This document shows positions 34,875 to 47,080 of a stretch of DNA of 64,000 bases, in pieces. The stretch comes from Dipteronia dyeriana (lineage: Eukaryota; Streptophyta; Magnoliopsida; Sapindales; Sapindaceae). Within the stretch, counting starts at the first letter, position 1, and each line of letters opens with the position of its first letter. The stretch is taken from contig CM065296.1 in the NCBI GenBank assembly GCA_032871835.1, forward strand, positions 6,086,001 through 6,150,000. Direction: 5' to 3'. Under the pieces are notes generated by a model. It was not told the DNA's origin and made no database searches. It saw only the letters and a list, made by a program, of their open reading frames with translations. The translations under genes and the position numbers were made by a program.

Positions 34875-35430
34875 AAATGTACAAAAAGGGTAATAAGTCA
34901 GGAATGAAATCTCATTCGTCTAGCTTGGCTAGGTAAGCTACCCAATAAGCATAGCCTTCTTTAACAAGCTGAGGAAGAAAATCAATAGTAGGGTCGCATT
35001 TGTCCCACTATTCAAGAAACCATAAGGGAATCTAAAGTGGAATTTTTTTGTCGAAATAAATAAATCAGGATAAGGAATTGCCAGGATTTTGGCTATATAA
35101 AAACTTTGTCCAATCATCAATATAATCCCAATAAGAAAATTCAGATACATGGAAGATTATGGAAAATTTTCTCTTTATATTAGGATTACCACCCCATTGA
35201 TATAGAGTAATAATTTTGCAAAGTTTAATTTTTCTGAAGATCAACTTTTCTTTGTCAATTTTTTCAAAAACATCTGATATAAAAATAGAGTCAGTGTAAA
35301 CTAAAATAAATTCATAGTATATATATCTTTTTAATATGTCTTCTGGAACTCTGCAAAACAAGGGATCAATAAGAGCATCCACAAGTTTTTTAGGTTCTTT
35401 AAAATAATGATCTAACAATAGTGGTGTCTC
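34875..35430 (-). pseudogene. Pararetrovirus downstream ORF, function unknown
   Basis: Frames 35065-35418 and 34938-35150 include EFSYWDYIDDWTKFLY and a Leu/Lys-rich segment that I have seen in the ORF after RNase H of endogenous caulimovirids in plant genomes. It lies after a Ser/Pro/Asn-rich linker at about 35440-35870. No enzymatic motif is visible. The frames are broken by a shift near 35100. Confidence 0.5.
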
Positions 35431-35879
35431 TATTGAAAAGAATATACCGAAAAAGGGTTTGATGATATAGGAATAAGTCTGGTGATTAATTTTTAGAACG
35501 GTAGGGAGATAACTTGATAGATTGGGTTAGTAGTGGCCAATTTTTCTTGTTTAATAGAGTGTGGGCTTATACGGGAAGAAGTGATAGTTTTAAATGAATT
35601 GCTATCGGCCTGAAGAGGAGAAAAACTATTAGATAACTTTGGCCGACTTTGTGGGTTATGACTAGATGATGGTCCAGTAATGGGATGGATTTATGTAATG
35701 GGTTGGACTTGTGGATAATTGGGTTGAGAAATTAGTGATAAGGCATACTTGTCTTTGTGGCTTGATTTTGAGGGAGTGTTATAAGTCATGGATAAGTCGT
35801 AACTTTGATCTGGAGATAGATTTGGCCTAGTGCTTCGGCCACCGTTGCCTCCTTTGCTGCTACTTATGATTTTTTTTTC

Positions 35880-36500
35880 TGTAAAAATTCTCAGGTCAAA
35901 AAATCTGGAATACTATTGTCAGATCCTTTGATATATTCAATAGTAAAATAAAAAACATATAATAATGATTGCCACCTGGCAAAAATATGTTTGGAGGCGA
36001 AATTTTTGACATTTTTTTTCAGAATGTATTTAGCAGATTGGCAATCTACTTTTAAAACAAATTTTTAGTTGATAAAATCATCATGTAATTTTATATGGTC
36101 AAAACAGTGGCTAAAATTTCTTTTTTGACTGTAGAGTATTTTTGCTAGGCATCGTTCCAAGATCTTGAAACATACCTAACCATGCACTCTTTGTTATTAA
36201 TAACTTGTTTTAGAATATCTCCATATTTCTGTTTCAACTATTTTTAGTGCACTGGGATGACAAAATAAACATACAAGCTAACTTCTTGACATGTTGTTTT
36301 ACTTGTCGAACTGCAGAAGTGTGTTCCTCTGTCCAAGGTCAAGGGTTTGTTTTCAGTCTTTGAAAAAGGGGTTTGCAAATAATACGTAGTTCTTTGTAAA
36401 AATTTACAATATAGTTTAAACATCCCAAAAATCTTTGTAATTATTTTTTGTCTTTGATTTCATCAAGAAATTTGTCAGCAAAGTCAAGGCTTCTTGGGAT
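35880..36500 (-). pseudogene. Pararetrovirus RNase H
   Basis: The minus strand reads, with stops, HDDFINQKFVLKVDCQSAKY and ASKHIFARWQSLL, the central and C-terminal blocks of caulimovirid RNase H. This domain removes RNA during cDNA synthesis. It directly follows RT, and no long frame is open. Confidence 0.75.
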
Positions 36501-36525
36501 GGGAACAATAGTTCCTCTTCTTATG

Positions 36526-37060
36526 TTATATCCTAAAAACCTGATGTGTTTGGAATAAAATGATTTTTGGTGTAGAAATGGCCAAACCATGAAATTTTAT
36601 AGTTTTGAGAAATGTTTCGAGATGTTTCCAATGCTGGTCAATATTTTTGGAAAATACTATAACATCATCAATGTATACAATTGAAAATTCAGTAAAAGGA
36701 TTGAAAATCTCATTCATAATACACTGGAATTCACTATGAGCATTTTTTAAACCAAAGGGCATAACATTCCATTCGTATTGTCCAAAAGGAACAGTGAAGG
36801 CTGTTTTATAACGGCCTTTTTCAGCAATTTGGATTTGCCAAAATCCTGATTTCATATCAAACTTTGAAAACACAATAGAATTGTAAAGTCTTTTTAGTAA
36901 GTCTGATTTGTTAGGAATTGAATATCTTATCCATTAGAGTGAATCGTTTAGTGATTTATAATTAATCACAAGCCTGGAAACTCCTCTTTCTATTTCAACA
37001 TTCTTTTGAACATAAAAAGCATGACAACTTCAAGGTGATTTAGAAGGTCTGGTTTGATTA
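36526..37060 (-). pseudogene. Pararetrovirus reverse transcriptase
   Basis: Frame 36526-36873 has FSKFDMKSGFWQIQIAEKGR, YEWNVMPFGLKNAHSEFQ and the catalytic IVYIDDVIVF, diagnostic of Caulimoviridae RT rather than gypsy elements. The fingers lie in another frame at 36880-37060 (GVSRLVINYKSLN). Pro is replaced by His in the KNAPSEFQ block, and a frameshift ends the frame soon after the palm. Confidence 0.9.
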
Positions 37061-37111
37061 ACTCCAAGGTGATTTAAAAGGGCAAATAGTGGTATGAAAC
37101 AGTCGTTCTGG

Positions 37112-38540
37112 TCAATCCTTTAACATGGGATCCTTGCCCTTCTGTCCCCTCTTGAGGTCTTCAACTATCATGTAGTCAGACATATAATCTGCAACTGAGA
37201 ACCCCTGGTCATCGAAAGGTGGAGGTGGAGGTGGTTGAGGTCTTCTACACCGCTCTCTCCTTTGATAAGTCTGAATGCCCAACTGATGCCTTATGTCGGC
37301 ATTGTCTGCTCTGATATCCTTCATCTCGGCCTCTTGGTCTACTCTGAAATCATAAAACTGCCAGGAGAGGGAATCAATCTTTCCTTCTATACGAGTCTGA
37401 ACAGTCTGGCTCTCCTCAACCGCCTTCTCCAACCACTCTAGCTTATCCATGATTTGGCTACTTTGCTCAGGACCCTCTGCATCCTCTTCATCTCCAGAAA
37501 TGCCATAGTCATACTCTTCTTCATCTGACCCATCAGGTCCAGAGCCTCCTTTAGGAAGGGAAATTCCTCTTGGTCTAGTCCTCTTACTAGCCATGGTTTG
37601 CTCACAGAGTCTGTCCTGGAATGGAGATTTATAGGTCCTCTACCCCCAATGGTTATCTCATCATCACCATACTCTGGAACTCCTGCATCCCTACATATTT
37701 TTGTAATCAAGCACGGGAAAAGAATAGGCCTACTTGCAGTTTTTTTTCTTTTTTCCTTTAATGTTAATGTCTCCTGCATCGTAAATCTCAGCTTTAATGA
37801 TCCTCCCAATGTCAACCGGGGCTGGGGTGATAAGACAAGCTAGCAACTCGACCTTCTTCGCTGGGATCGAACTGATGTGGAGTATAGGCTTTAAAGACGC
37901 TGAGATAAACATGCCCAAGATGGCTAGATCCTTTGATAACTCTATGTGCTTTAATAGATGCTTTCTTTCCCATTGGGTATCGCAATTTCCTCTCAAAAGC
38001 CTATCCAGCTCTGCTTGAGGTCCGCCAAAGCTACGGTATCCCAAAGGTAGGGTGTTTTGGGAAATCGGAGTTGTGCCAAAATGAGTGTTAATAATGTCTT
38101 CACTAATCTGCACTGCAACTCCTCTCACTAGGACCATACTGCTGGCAAAGAAAGTTTTCGGGACCATACTTGCATCGAAATCTCTCACCAATGTGGTATT
38201 TGCTATAACCGGATGCTGCACGAATGTCTCCCATTTCCTGTCTTTAACTAACTGAGGTAAATAGGTGTAAATAAGGTCAGCTAATTGGATTCACCATTCT
38301 ATAATGATTGTTGTGGTTTGGAGTTTCTGAAATCTTCTGGGGTAGTCTCTTTTCTCAACAAGTGGCTCTGACTCTGTGGCTTATCGTTTTTTGCTCCTAG
38401 TGGTACCTGTAGTAGCTCGAGGTAATCCCCTGCAGGAGTCTTAGACTTACACATATTTGTACCCACACGGACAGAATTTATGCTGAAAACTCGATAAACC
38501 AACCCCCAAAACTTCACACAAAATGGCATTATGAGCAACC
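37112..38540 (-). pseudogene. Athila second ORF (putative plant transposon protein domain)
   Basis: Frames 37730-38221, 37438-37815 and 37112-37594 are consecutive parts of one protein. FVQHPVIANTTLVRDFDASM-like sequence, then SSMVLVRGVAVQISEDIINT, fits the plant transposon domain (Pfam Transposase_32 type) found in the env-position ORF of Athila elements. The C-terminal part is acidic (SDEEEYDYGISGDEEDAEG), then coiled-coil, then proline-rich (PQPPPPPPFDDQGFSVADYM). Two frameshifts split it. An N-terminal part lies at 38299-38538. Its role is unknown. Confidence 0.75.
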
Positions 38541-39590
38541 GGGCACCTCCACAAGCACTTCTATAGCCACAAAATCAAACACCATGCCCAAATTCCACAA
38601 GCCAATTAACCAATACCCAAGAACTATGCCCAATTCATAACACAAAATAATCTGAGACCAATTTTACACAAACAAAGGCTGCAATGATGTTCAAAGATAC
38701 AAACAAATGACACCCAAGCAATAATTTATCCAATTTCGAGCAATGCAATTTCCAAAACTAAAAATCCCCAAATTATAAACCGTAGCACATAAAAATCCCA
38801 AATATGATTATGTAGAGAGGACTTTGCATTTAAGATTGGGAGGAAGACAAAGAAAACAAGAGGGTTTATGTAAGAACTTACCAATTTCGTGCTTGAGAGA
38901 CTTGAGAGGAAGAGTAGAGTGTTTCGGGTTTTGTTTGAGAGAATGACGAATTGTTGGTCAACGAGAGGATTTAACCTCGCACACCTGACAAGTGTGCTGG
39001 TCGAGCAGCGCAAGATGAGCGCATGTGCACCAACGCATATACCTTTTTTTTTTGCCAAAAACGTTGTCGTTCCACTAAATGGCTTGCTCCAGCTTTTGCT
39101 TGTGCGCTGGTGGACCAGCGCTACACCAGCGTAACTTTCCAGGCAATTGGCGCTGGTCTAGTGGTGCCCAACGTGTACTCTTCCCCATTTGGTCTTCTAG
39201 TGACCATTTTGCCCCCTTTGAGTTCTCTTTTATCAAAAAAAAAAAAAATCTCTACACACTCATAAAACTCAACAAAGCAAATCATTACATGGGTTTAATA
39301 CAATTTTTTTTTAAAACCCCCAAACCTAAATTATGCATTGTCCATATTGCATCCAAATTTTTCAAAACAAGTTCATAATGCATGATTCATGCTTGGAGAG
39401 GGAAAACTCAACTTTGCAATAATAACACACTCAAAATAAAATAAAAACTAAATTTATGAAAGCAAAATGACCTAACTACTATTTACAACATGGTACCTCC
39501 CTTTTGGTGATTTCTCAAACTGGTTCTTTGAGAAGAATCGTCTCTTTCGGATCCTCCAAAGCACTCTCCTAATAAAGCTTCAGTCTTTTC
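38541..39590 (-). promoter_or_regulatory. Leader-like internal segment before the second ORF
   Basis: Between integrase and the second ORF the minus strand carries a GC-rich CGCTGGT island (38985-39170), a pyrimidine-rich leader (CTCTACTCTTCCTCTCAAGT), a strong splice donor (TTGGTAAGTT at about 38874-38883) and downstream TTGCAG acceptor-like sites near 38680. This resembles a promoter plus first exon and intron. It could serve a separate or spliced transcript for the second ORF. A purine tract AAAGGGGGC lies at about 39210. Function is inferred from layout only. Confidence 0.45.
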
Positions 39591-40510
39591 CTATTCACTT
39601 TGAACCTTTCCTTTGCTCCATTTTCAATTTCCACGGTTCCGTATGGAAACATTTGAGTGACGGTATAAGGACCCGTCCATCAACTTTTGAGCTTTCCGGG
39701 AAATAAACGGAGTCTTGAGTTGAAAAGGAGAACTTGATTACCCAGTTGGAAGTTCTTTTCCATAATTCTTCTATCATGACACTTCTTGGTCTTCTCCTTG
39801 TATATTCGTGCATTTTCATACGCCCCAAGCTGAATCTCATCAAGTTCATTGAGTTGGAGCAATCTCTTCTCTCCCACCGCTTGCATATCAAAATTAAACT
39901 TTTTGATTGTCCAATATGCCTTGTGTTCAAGTTCGACCGGAAGGTGACATACCTTATCATAGACAAGCTTATATGGAGACATGCCTAACGGGGCTTTGAA
40001 TGTCGTCCTATAAGCCCAAAGAGCATCATCAAGTCTCTTAGCCCAATCTTTTCACCGGTTTCCCCCCGTCTTCTCTAGAATGCTCTTAAGTTCCCGATTT
40101 GACACCTCCATTTGACTATTTGCTTGCAGATGGTAAAGGGTAGTGATCTGATGTTTCACACCATATTTCTTTAATAAAGTTTCAAACAACTTGTTGCAAA
40201 AATGAGAGCCTCAGTCACTAATGATCGCTCTTGGAGTACCAAATCTTGTGAAGATGTTCTTCTTTAGGAATTTAGTGACCATATTGGAATCATTCTTGGG
40301 TGTGGCTATAGTTTCTACCCACTTCGACACGTAGTCCACCGTCGCTAAAATATAGTGGTTACCGTAAGAGCTTAGAAATGGCCCCATGAAATCAACACCC
40401 CATATATCAAGCAATTCCACTTCAAGCATTACATTGAATGGCATCTCATCCCTCTTTCTAATATTTCTGGTCCTTTGGCACAGGTTACATGTTTCCACAA
40501 AACTTTATGC
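39591..40510 (-). pseudogene. Athila integrase
   Basis: Frame 40211-40498 shows the zinc-finger Cys pair CNLCQRT and the catalytic core start WGVDFMGPFLSSYGNHYIL, then ATVDYVSKWVETIAT and FGTPRAIISD. Frame 39680-39982 continues with [20 protein letters not shown] and the C-terminal part; 39595-39700 carries GTVEIENGAKERFKVN-like sequence. Stops fall at the second catalytic Asp region. It belongs to pol and lies downstream of RNase H. Confidence 0.88.
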
Positions 40511-41300
40511 AACTCGAAATAATGTAGGCCAATAGAACCCCAATTGGAGGACCTTCCTTGCAGTTCTAATTGCTCCAAAGTGACCCCCACACTCCTTAGA
40601 GTGGCAATGCATGAGGTATCCCTCATCTCTTCCTCGGGTACACATCTTCTAATGAGTCTATCACCATAAACCCGAAAAAGAAATGGATCATCCCATAAGT
40701 ATAACTTGGCATCGAAAAGGAACTTCCTCTTTTGGTGGAAAGTCATCTCCACCGGTATGACCTCACTTGCTAGATAATTCACGAAATCGACAAACCAAAG
40801 AGTCATTAATTCTTAGACCACTACTAAATGCTCATCCGGAAAGTGCTCATTGATAGGGTTTAAGGTTTCTATTTCTTCTTCCCTCTCTAGTCTTGAAAGG
40901 TGATCTTCCACCAAATTCTCCGATCCCTTTTTATCGCAGATCTCCAAGTCAAACTCTTGAAGTAAGAACACCTACCTTAGAAGTTGTGGCTTGGAGTATT
41001 TCTTTCTCATCAAATATTTGATTGCCGCATGGTCGGTGTACATAATCACTTTAGGTCCCACTAGATAAGACTAGAATTCGTCAAAAGCAAATACAATGGC
41101 CAAAAGCTCTTTTTCCATTGTGGCATAGTTCACTTGAGCATCATTAAGGGTTTAGCTTGCATAGTAAATTTCATAGACCTTCTTATCCTTTCTTTGCCCT
41201 AAAAAGGCTCCCACCGTATGATCGCTCGCATCACATATGAGCTCAACTGGAAGGGCCCAATCGTTGGCCGACATGATAGGGGTGGATGTGAGCTCCTTCT
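40511..41300 (-). pseudogene. Athila RNase H and connection region
   Basis: Starting within 41152-41541 (WALPVELICDASDHTVGAFL) and continuing after a stop with VNYATMEKELLAIVFAFDEF and [11 protein letters not shown], these are the gypsy RNase H catalytic blocks (Asp, Glu, Asp). SKPQLLR and FDLEICDKKGSENLVEDHLS complete it. The H2C2 linker to integrase lies at 40429-40806. Confidence 0.88.
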
Positions 41301-42240
41301 TCAACTTCTCAAATGCAAGGAGGCACTCTTCATCAAAATTAAATGGGGTGTCCTTCACTAACAAGTTGCAAAGGGGCTTTGTGATTTTTGAGAAATCCTT
41401 AATAAAACGTCTATAGAACCCAGCATGTCTAAGAAAGCTTCTAATGCCCTTGATTGAGGTAGGATGAGGTAGTTTCTCTATGACTTCTATTTTGGCTATA
41501 TCTACTTCAATCCCCTTGGATGAGATCCGATGGCCTAACACAATGTCCTATTTAACCATGAACTGGCACTTCTCCTAATTTAGTACCAAATTGCTTTCTT
41601 CACACCATTGTAAAACTAGTCCCAAGTTCTTCAAACAATTATCAAAGGAGGATCTGAAGACCGAGAAGTCATCCATAAACACTTCTATAAATCTCTCCAC
41701 CATATCCGAGAATATTGCCATCATGCACCGTTGGAAAGTGGTCGGTGCATTGCATAACCCCTATGGCATTCTTCTATTTGCAAATGTGCCATAGGGACAA
41801 GTAAAAGTGGTATTCTCTTGGTCTTCGGGAGCAATAGGGATTTGGTTGTAGGCGAAATACCTATCAAGGAAACAATAGTAGTCATGACCGGCCAACCTCT
41901 CCAACATTTGATGTATGAATGGGAGTGGGAAATGGTCTTTCTGAGTGGCGTTGTTCAACTTCCGATAGTACATACATACTCTTCACCCGGTGACGTTTCT
42001 TTGAAAGATCAATTCATTGTTTTCATTTGGAACCACCGTCATTCTTCCCTTCTTTGGAACTACTTGCATCGGACTAACCCATTTACTATCCGAAATCGGA
42101 TAGATAATACCCGTATCTTGTAGTTTCAAGACCTCCGCTCTAACTACTTCTTGCATGTTGGGATTTAGCCTCCTTTGATGCTCCACTGATGGCTTGTGAT
42201 CTTCTTCCATTAGTATTTTATGCATCACAAAGTCAGACTA
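41301..42240 (-). pseudogene. Athila reverse transcriptase
   Basis: Frames 41983-42228 (SKWVSPMQVVPKKGRMTVV), 41761-41973 (YYCFLDRYFAYNQIPIAPED and TFTCPYGTFANRRMP) and the next codons with the catalytic FMDD (41669-41680) make a typical Athila RT. 41152-41541 carries the thumb (LGHRISSKGIEVDIAKIEVI). The usual D-G-Y/F-S-G-Y-N-Q is changed to D-R-Y-F-A-Y-N-Q. Stops separate the frames. Confidence 0.9.
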
Positions 42241-43260
42241 ATACCTTTTATATCCGAGATGGACCATCCAATTGCCCTATTGTGATCTCGTAAAACTCTT
42301 AACAACTTATCTTCTTTAAGTCTTGTCAAAGAATCTGAAATGATAATCGGAAGTGATGGTGATTTCCTTAAAAAGGCATACCTTAAGTGAGAGGGTAGTT
42401 GTTTCAACTCTAGTTTAGGTGGTTTCTCAATGGATGGGGGTAGCTTTTGCTTCCCAACTCTGAGTTCTTCAAAATGATTTATATTTCTCAAACTCTTCAA
42501 AGGTAGAGAGCTCAAGTGCAAGGCACACTCCGCTATGTCCACATCCGCATCATCTTCACTTACACCATGCACAATGCAAGCATCTAGAGGCTCCTTAGGA
42601 CTCTCCTTTTACAAATACTCTCGAATCATGGGATCTACCACTTCAATTCTTGAAAAACTCTTGGCCTCTCTAGGCATTTTTATGGCTTACCTCAAGTCAA
42701 ATTCAACCTTGTCTTCCCTAACCCGCAAATTCATTTTGTCATCCTTCAAATAAATCAAAGCACCCGCTGTTTTTAAGAATGGTCTTCTCAAAAGCAACAA
42801 AATCTCAACATCTTCCTCCATCTCAAAGATAACAAAGTCTACGGGGAAGTACAAACTCTCTATTTTCACTAGTGCATCTTCCAAGACCCCTCTTGGGTAT
42901 TTGAGTTATCGATCCGCCAATTGAAGTGTCATGTGTGTTGGTTTCACCTCTCCAACATTCAACTTTTCAAACACCTAAAAGGGCATCAAATTGATGCTTG
43001 CTCTATAGTCGATCAATGCCTTCCCGAACTGCGATGTGCCAATAGTGCATGGAATGGTGAACTTCCCGGGATCTTCTAATTTTGAAGGTAACTTATTTTG
43101 TAGTATTGCACTACACACTTCATTTATAGACACCATTTGAAAATCCTCCAATTTCTTCTTGTTTGCCAAAAGCTCTTTCAAAAACTTGGTATACTTGGGC
43201 ATTTGTGCCAAGGCTTCGGTGAATGAGATATTGATGTGAAGCTTCTTGAAAATTTCCAAG
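42241..43260 (-). pseudogene. Athila protease and pol N-terminal region
   Basis: Frame 42975-43259 has KFTIPCTIGTSQFGKALIDY followed by RASINLMPF, the Athila protease block that normally reads LCDLGASINLMP; the catalytic Asp in ID-Y is followed by Tyr-Arg instead of Leu-Gly. 42687-42884 adds FVIFEMEEDVEILLLLRRPF, the flap/FLAT-GRAL-type segment. 42225-42572 is the linker to RT (IGWSISDIKGISLTL). Confidence 0.8.
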
Positions 43261-44930
43261 AATTTGGCAAAATGTTGGGCATCTTTATGCTTCCTTAATT
43301 ATTGTGGGTAGGGAATGTGAGGTACATATGCCTTCACTTGTGGTGGTGGAGGTAAATCATGAGAAGTATTTGGGACACATTAACTTGGTTCTCTTCCACC
43401 GATAGGTCTTCAAACGTCTCTTCGTCTTCAACCATAACTTTTTTTCAATTCCCAAAGTCTTTAGGAAGATCAACTTCCTTACCACTTCTCAAATTGATTG
43501 CCTTGCATTGCTCATTGGGATTAACCACCATGTCACTTAGCAAGGTCCTTTGTTGGCGACCTTGAGACTCTCTAGCCAATTGACCAATTTGTGCTTCCAG
43601 ATTTTGAATTGCGTCTTGTGAATGTTATGCAATTTGATCAACTTTGGCATCGAGTTTCTTCAATGTCAAGTCTTGGGTTTCCATTCTATTATCAAGCTTA
43701 ACCATGTACTTGGAAGACAAGTCTTCAATTGTCGGCATTTTCTCAGTTAGATGTTTGTGGGGTTGATTTTGGAAGTGGGGTTGTTGGTTAGGAGGGGCTT
43801 GTTATGGTATGGTGAATCCGGGTGGTTTGAAAGTTAGTTGGTGTTATTGAGGTCGTAGGTTGTCTTTCCATGAGAATTTAGGGTGGTTTATCCACCCGGG
43901 ATTGTAGGTGTTGGAATAAGGGTTATTGTTTGGGTTAGGGTTTTGGTTGTTGGAGTTGTGGTAGGAATTTTTTTTATTGTAGTTCACAAAGGAGACTTGT
44001 TCAGTGGGTCAGTTTTTGAATGGGTTTTTGGCTTGGCAATCTACACTTGCATGAGGCCTCAAACACCAATCACAATTCACCATATTCACTTGGGTTGTAC
44101 TAGAGCTTGCCAACTTGCTAACTTTGTTGGATAAAGCCTCTATTTGAGCTTGTATTACGATCATTTGATCAACTGCCACCATGCCGGGTGCATTCCTTTG
44201 TACCTTTCGGTCATCCCCCCAATAGTTATTTGCAATTCACGTTTCTTCAATTAAATCATAGGCTGCGTCCATTGACTTGTTCATCAAAGAACCACCTGCC
44301 GAAGCATCCACAAATCGGTGTGTGGTTAAGTTCATACCCCGATAGAATTTCTCTACAATTGACCATTTCGACCTCCCATGACATGGAGATTTCCTCAACA
44401 ACTCCTTGTATCTCTCTCATGCTTCATACAGGGATTCCGATTCGAATGGAGAGAATTCATGAATTTCATTCCTCAATTGTGTTGCCTTTCCGAGAGTGAA
44501 GTACTTGCTTAAGAATGCTTGGGCAAACTCATCCCAAGTAGTAATCGATCTTGGTGCCAATGAATCATACCAAGCCTTAGCTCAGTCCTTTAATGAGAAA
44601 GGGAAGATCTTTAACCGAATCGCATTGTCCGTAGCCCCGTTGATCTTAAATGTTGAGGAAATCTGGTCAAAATTCCTCAAATGCCTGTTGGGGTCTTCAC
44701 TTGGTAAACCACCAAATTGTCCCATCATTGTCAACATTTGAAAGACATGGGATTTGATCTCAAAGTTGTTCACGGCTATCGTTAGGAGTTGAATTGGAGA
44801 TATGTTTGGATCTACCCTTGGCATCACGTAATCTCTCATGGCCTTGTCATTTTCTCTGTTTTGCTCATTTTGCCCCCCTTGGGCTACAGCTAGTATGGGA
44901 TCTTGATCCCCCACTCTGTCTTCCATTGCT
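43261..44930 (-). pseudogene. Athila gag
   Basis: 44582-44926 holds the capsid start: VDPNISPIQLLTIAVNNFEI, KSHVFQMLTMMGQFGGLPSE and DPNRHLRNFDQISSTFKING, a well known Athila gag pattern. Gag continues leftwards in broken frames with a zinc-knuckle-like CGG-H-A-C segment near 44040-44075. Short plus-strand frames across it are shadows. It would form the particle core. Confidence 0.85.
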
Positions 44931-45125
44931 AGCTTTCAAATCCTTCTATTTCTCTGGGCCGTTCCCACAATATCTGGATCGAACCTCAAATCCTGTAAAT
45001 TATTGCTCCTTGTACTATGATGCATACAAGAGCAACCGTCTACAATCACAAGAAAATGAACACAAAGTAAAAGGTCTAAATTAGTAATGAATCAACTAGT
45101 AGTGATATCAATAAACCGCTCAATC

Positions 45126-45146
45126 CCTGGCAGCGGCACCAAAAAT
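45126..45146 (-). other. Primer-binding site of the Athila element
   Basis: Just inside the 5' LTR the minus strand reads TTTTTGGTGCCGCTGCCAGG, matching the TTTGGCGCCGTTGCCGGGG signature of Athila and related elements at most positions. Confidence 0.88.
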
Positions 45147-46635
45147 TGATCACTCCTAGATGAGCACCTGTAATAGTACGAAGCTGTGGGAGTAGCACAA
45201 TGATAAATAAGATTCGTTCCACGAGGATTGATGAATTGATTGCCACAATTGATTAATTAAACAACTATCTAGACAAGCAAATATATGATGATTCAATTAG
45301 ACTACTAACACTAATTAAATATAAACTACTCCTATAGTGCAACTAATGAAACTTAACAAGCAAGAAAGACAAAGTCACACACAAGCAAGTGATTGTATTA
45401 CTATTAAGAACTTAGGCTAACACCTTGAATCCAACGAACCAATTCTCACCAATTTATAGACACACCATTATGAATGAATTATGCAAATGTGAATGTAGAC
45501 TCGTGACACCCTCTATTAGTCTCTACTCTCTCTCGAGTAATAGAAACAACACTTATATGCACCAATAACCTATCTCTTGATGGTCATTCGGAATACACAC
45601 AAGCTCATTAAGCTTAGTGGTTCACTAAGTGAGTCATAAAGACTAGCCTTGAGTATTTCTGCCTTACTAGACCTCTATCATGCATTTTATCGAGCATGTT
45701 GTGTGTTTCTCCTCTCGGTACATCACACAACAACCAAATACACATCAAATGCTAGCTAGACACTCAATGTTAATTAAAGCATGAAATACATATACATAAA
45801 CATAAGCAATATGAATAAAGTGGTGATCTTTATTAGTAAATCATGGCAAAGGCTTCATCTTGGCCGTAGCCAAGATAAGTTTAGTTCATAATGTAAGAAA
45901 TGGCTACAAAAGATGTGATTATCATACAAGCCATAATCAAATACAAGTACTAAATGAAAGAGAGAAAGGTTAAGAATAAACTAAGTGTAGATGTCATCTC
46001 TCTTGGTTGGTTGAATGTGTTTGACATGCTCATTCTCTTAATGCTCTCCTTTATGCTCCAAGGTTGGGTTTTTATGGTGGGAAATGGTGGGAAAATTGAA
46101 TATTTGGTGTTTGGTAGAGTGGTTTTGAGGTTTTGATGATGGATTAGAGGTTTCATAAAGGATTTGAGTGAAAGGTAAGGGATTTAGGTGAAAGATGATG
46201 TCTTTGAGGTTTTGGATTGTAATGGGAGGAGTTGAAGCTTAGGGTTGTGCAAGAGGTGCCAAGAATAGCACAATAAGGGGTATTTATATGTTTATGAATG
46301 AGGCACGAAACCCTAGAAGTTCTGCTGAGTTTGAAAGTTACGCTGGTGATGTGCTGGTCGAATGGTGCCTCACCAACGCCACACCTACTGATATGTTGTG
46401 TTGGTGAGAGTGGCATTGGTCGAGTGGCACCTCATCAGCGCAACACTACTGATATTGTGCACTAGTGAGGGTGGCGCTGGTCGAGTGGCGCCTCACCAGC
46501 GCAACACCTTTCACCTTTAAAAATTCACTTCTTCCATTTTGGCTCCAACTTTTCTCAATTTTGCAGCAAGATCCCAGGATTGCTAAAGGAACATGCACAA
46601 GCTTATAACACCATTAAATACTAGATTTTTACTCA
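45147..46635 (-). repeat. 5' LTR of the Athila element
   Basis: On minus it starts TGAGTAAAAATC and ends GAGTGATCA next to the primer site, 1,489 bases. A TATA box (CATATAAATACCCC) lies at 46277-46290, and a CGCTGGT/CACCAGCG island at 46325-46510 lies just upstream. Non-coding. Confidence 0.82.
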
Positions 46636-46849
46636 GGAACTAGTGCAATTGACAGGATATGGAGGCTACACCGAGTTTAGAAATGGGAGTTATCAATGAC
46701 TTTAAAAGGTGATATTAAATATAAAAGTTGTAATCCCAATATTACATTTTGGGATAGGGTTTTACCATAAGGAAGTCATTGGTGTAACATATCCCTTCAT
46801 TACAAACTCCAATATTGGTGAGTTTATACTGGATTTCTAATTGTTATCT

Positions 46850-47080
46850 GTTTACCCCGTATAATGATTTAGTGGCCAATTCAAGGTATTTTGTGAGTAA
46901 TAATGCTTTCTTTATACAATTGAGGTCAGCTCCAGTATCTACCAAGGCATTGACTCTAAGATTGTAATATGAAGAAACTCTAATGTCTATCTCAATGTAC
47001 CATTTCTGGATCCTAACTTCTCTTGCAATATTTATTTGACTAGGATGGGTAAGGTTTGCAATTAACTCTTAGTCAGGCTG
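46850..47080 (-). pseudogene. Pararetrovirus aspartic protease
   Basis: The minus strand reads EIDIRVSSYYNLRVNALVDT then GADLNCI; the catalytic DTGAD is at about 46926-46940. It lies after the coat region, as in caulimovirid polyproteins. The Athila insertion follows about 200 bases later. Confidence 0.8.

Larger units (their letters stand above)
34875..37098 (-). mobile_element. Endogenous caulimovirid, 3' part
   Basis: Minus-strand remnants of reverse transcriptase, RNase H and a following ORF of a plant pararetrovirus. It continues the 5' part at 46636-50570 after the Athila interruption. Multiple stops and frameshifts show an old inactive copy. The arrangement (no integrase, tRNA-Met primer site, movement and coat proteins upstream) fits Caulimoviridae, with resemblance to the endogenous florendovirus type. 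The genus assignment is tentative. Confidence 0.85.
37112..46635 (-). mobile_element. Athila-type Ty3/gypsy element lacking its 3' LTR
   Basis: From right to left on minus: 5' LTR (45147-46635), primer-binding site, gag, protease, RT, RNase H, integrase, an internal leader-like segment and a second ORF. The primer site TTGGTGCCGCTGCCAGGG and the second ORF of putative plant transposon type mark the Athila lineage. No copy of the 5' LTR sequence exists at the left end, where the second ORF abuts pararetrovirus RT. It interrupts the virus copy and is therefore younger than it. Confidence 0.88.
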
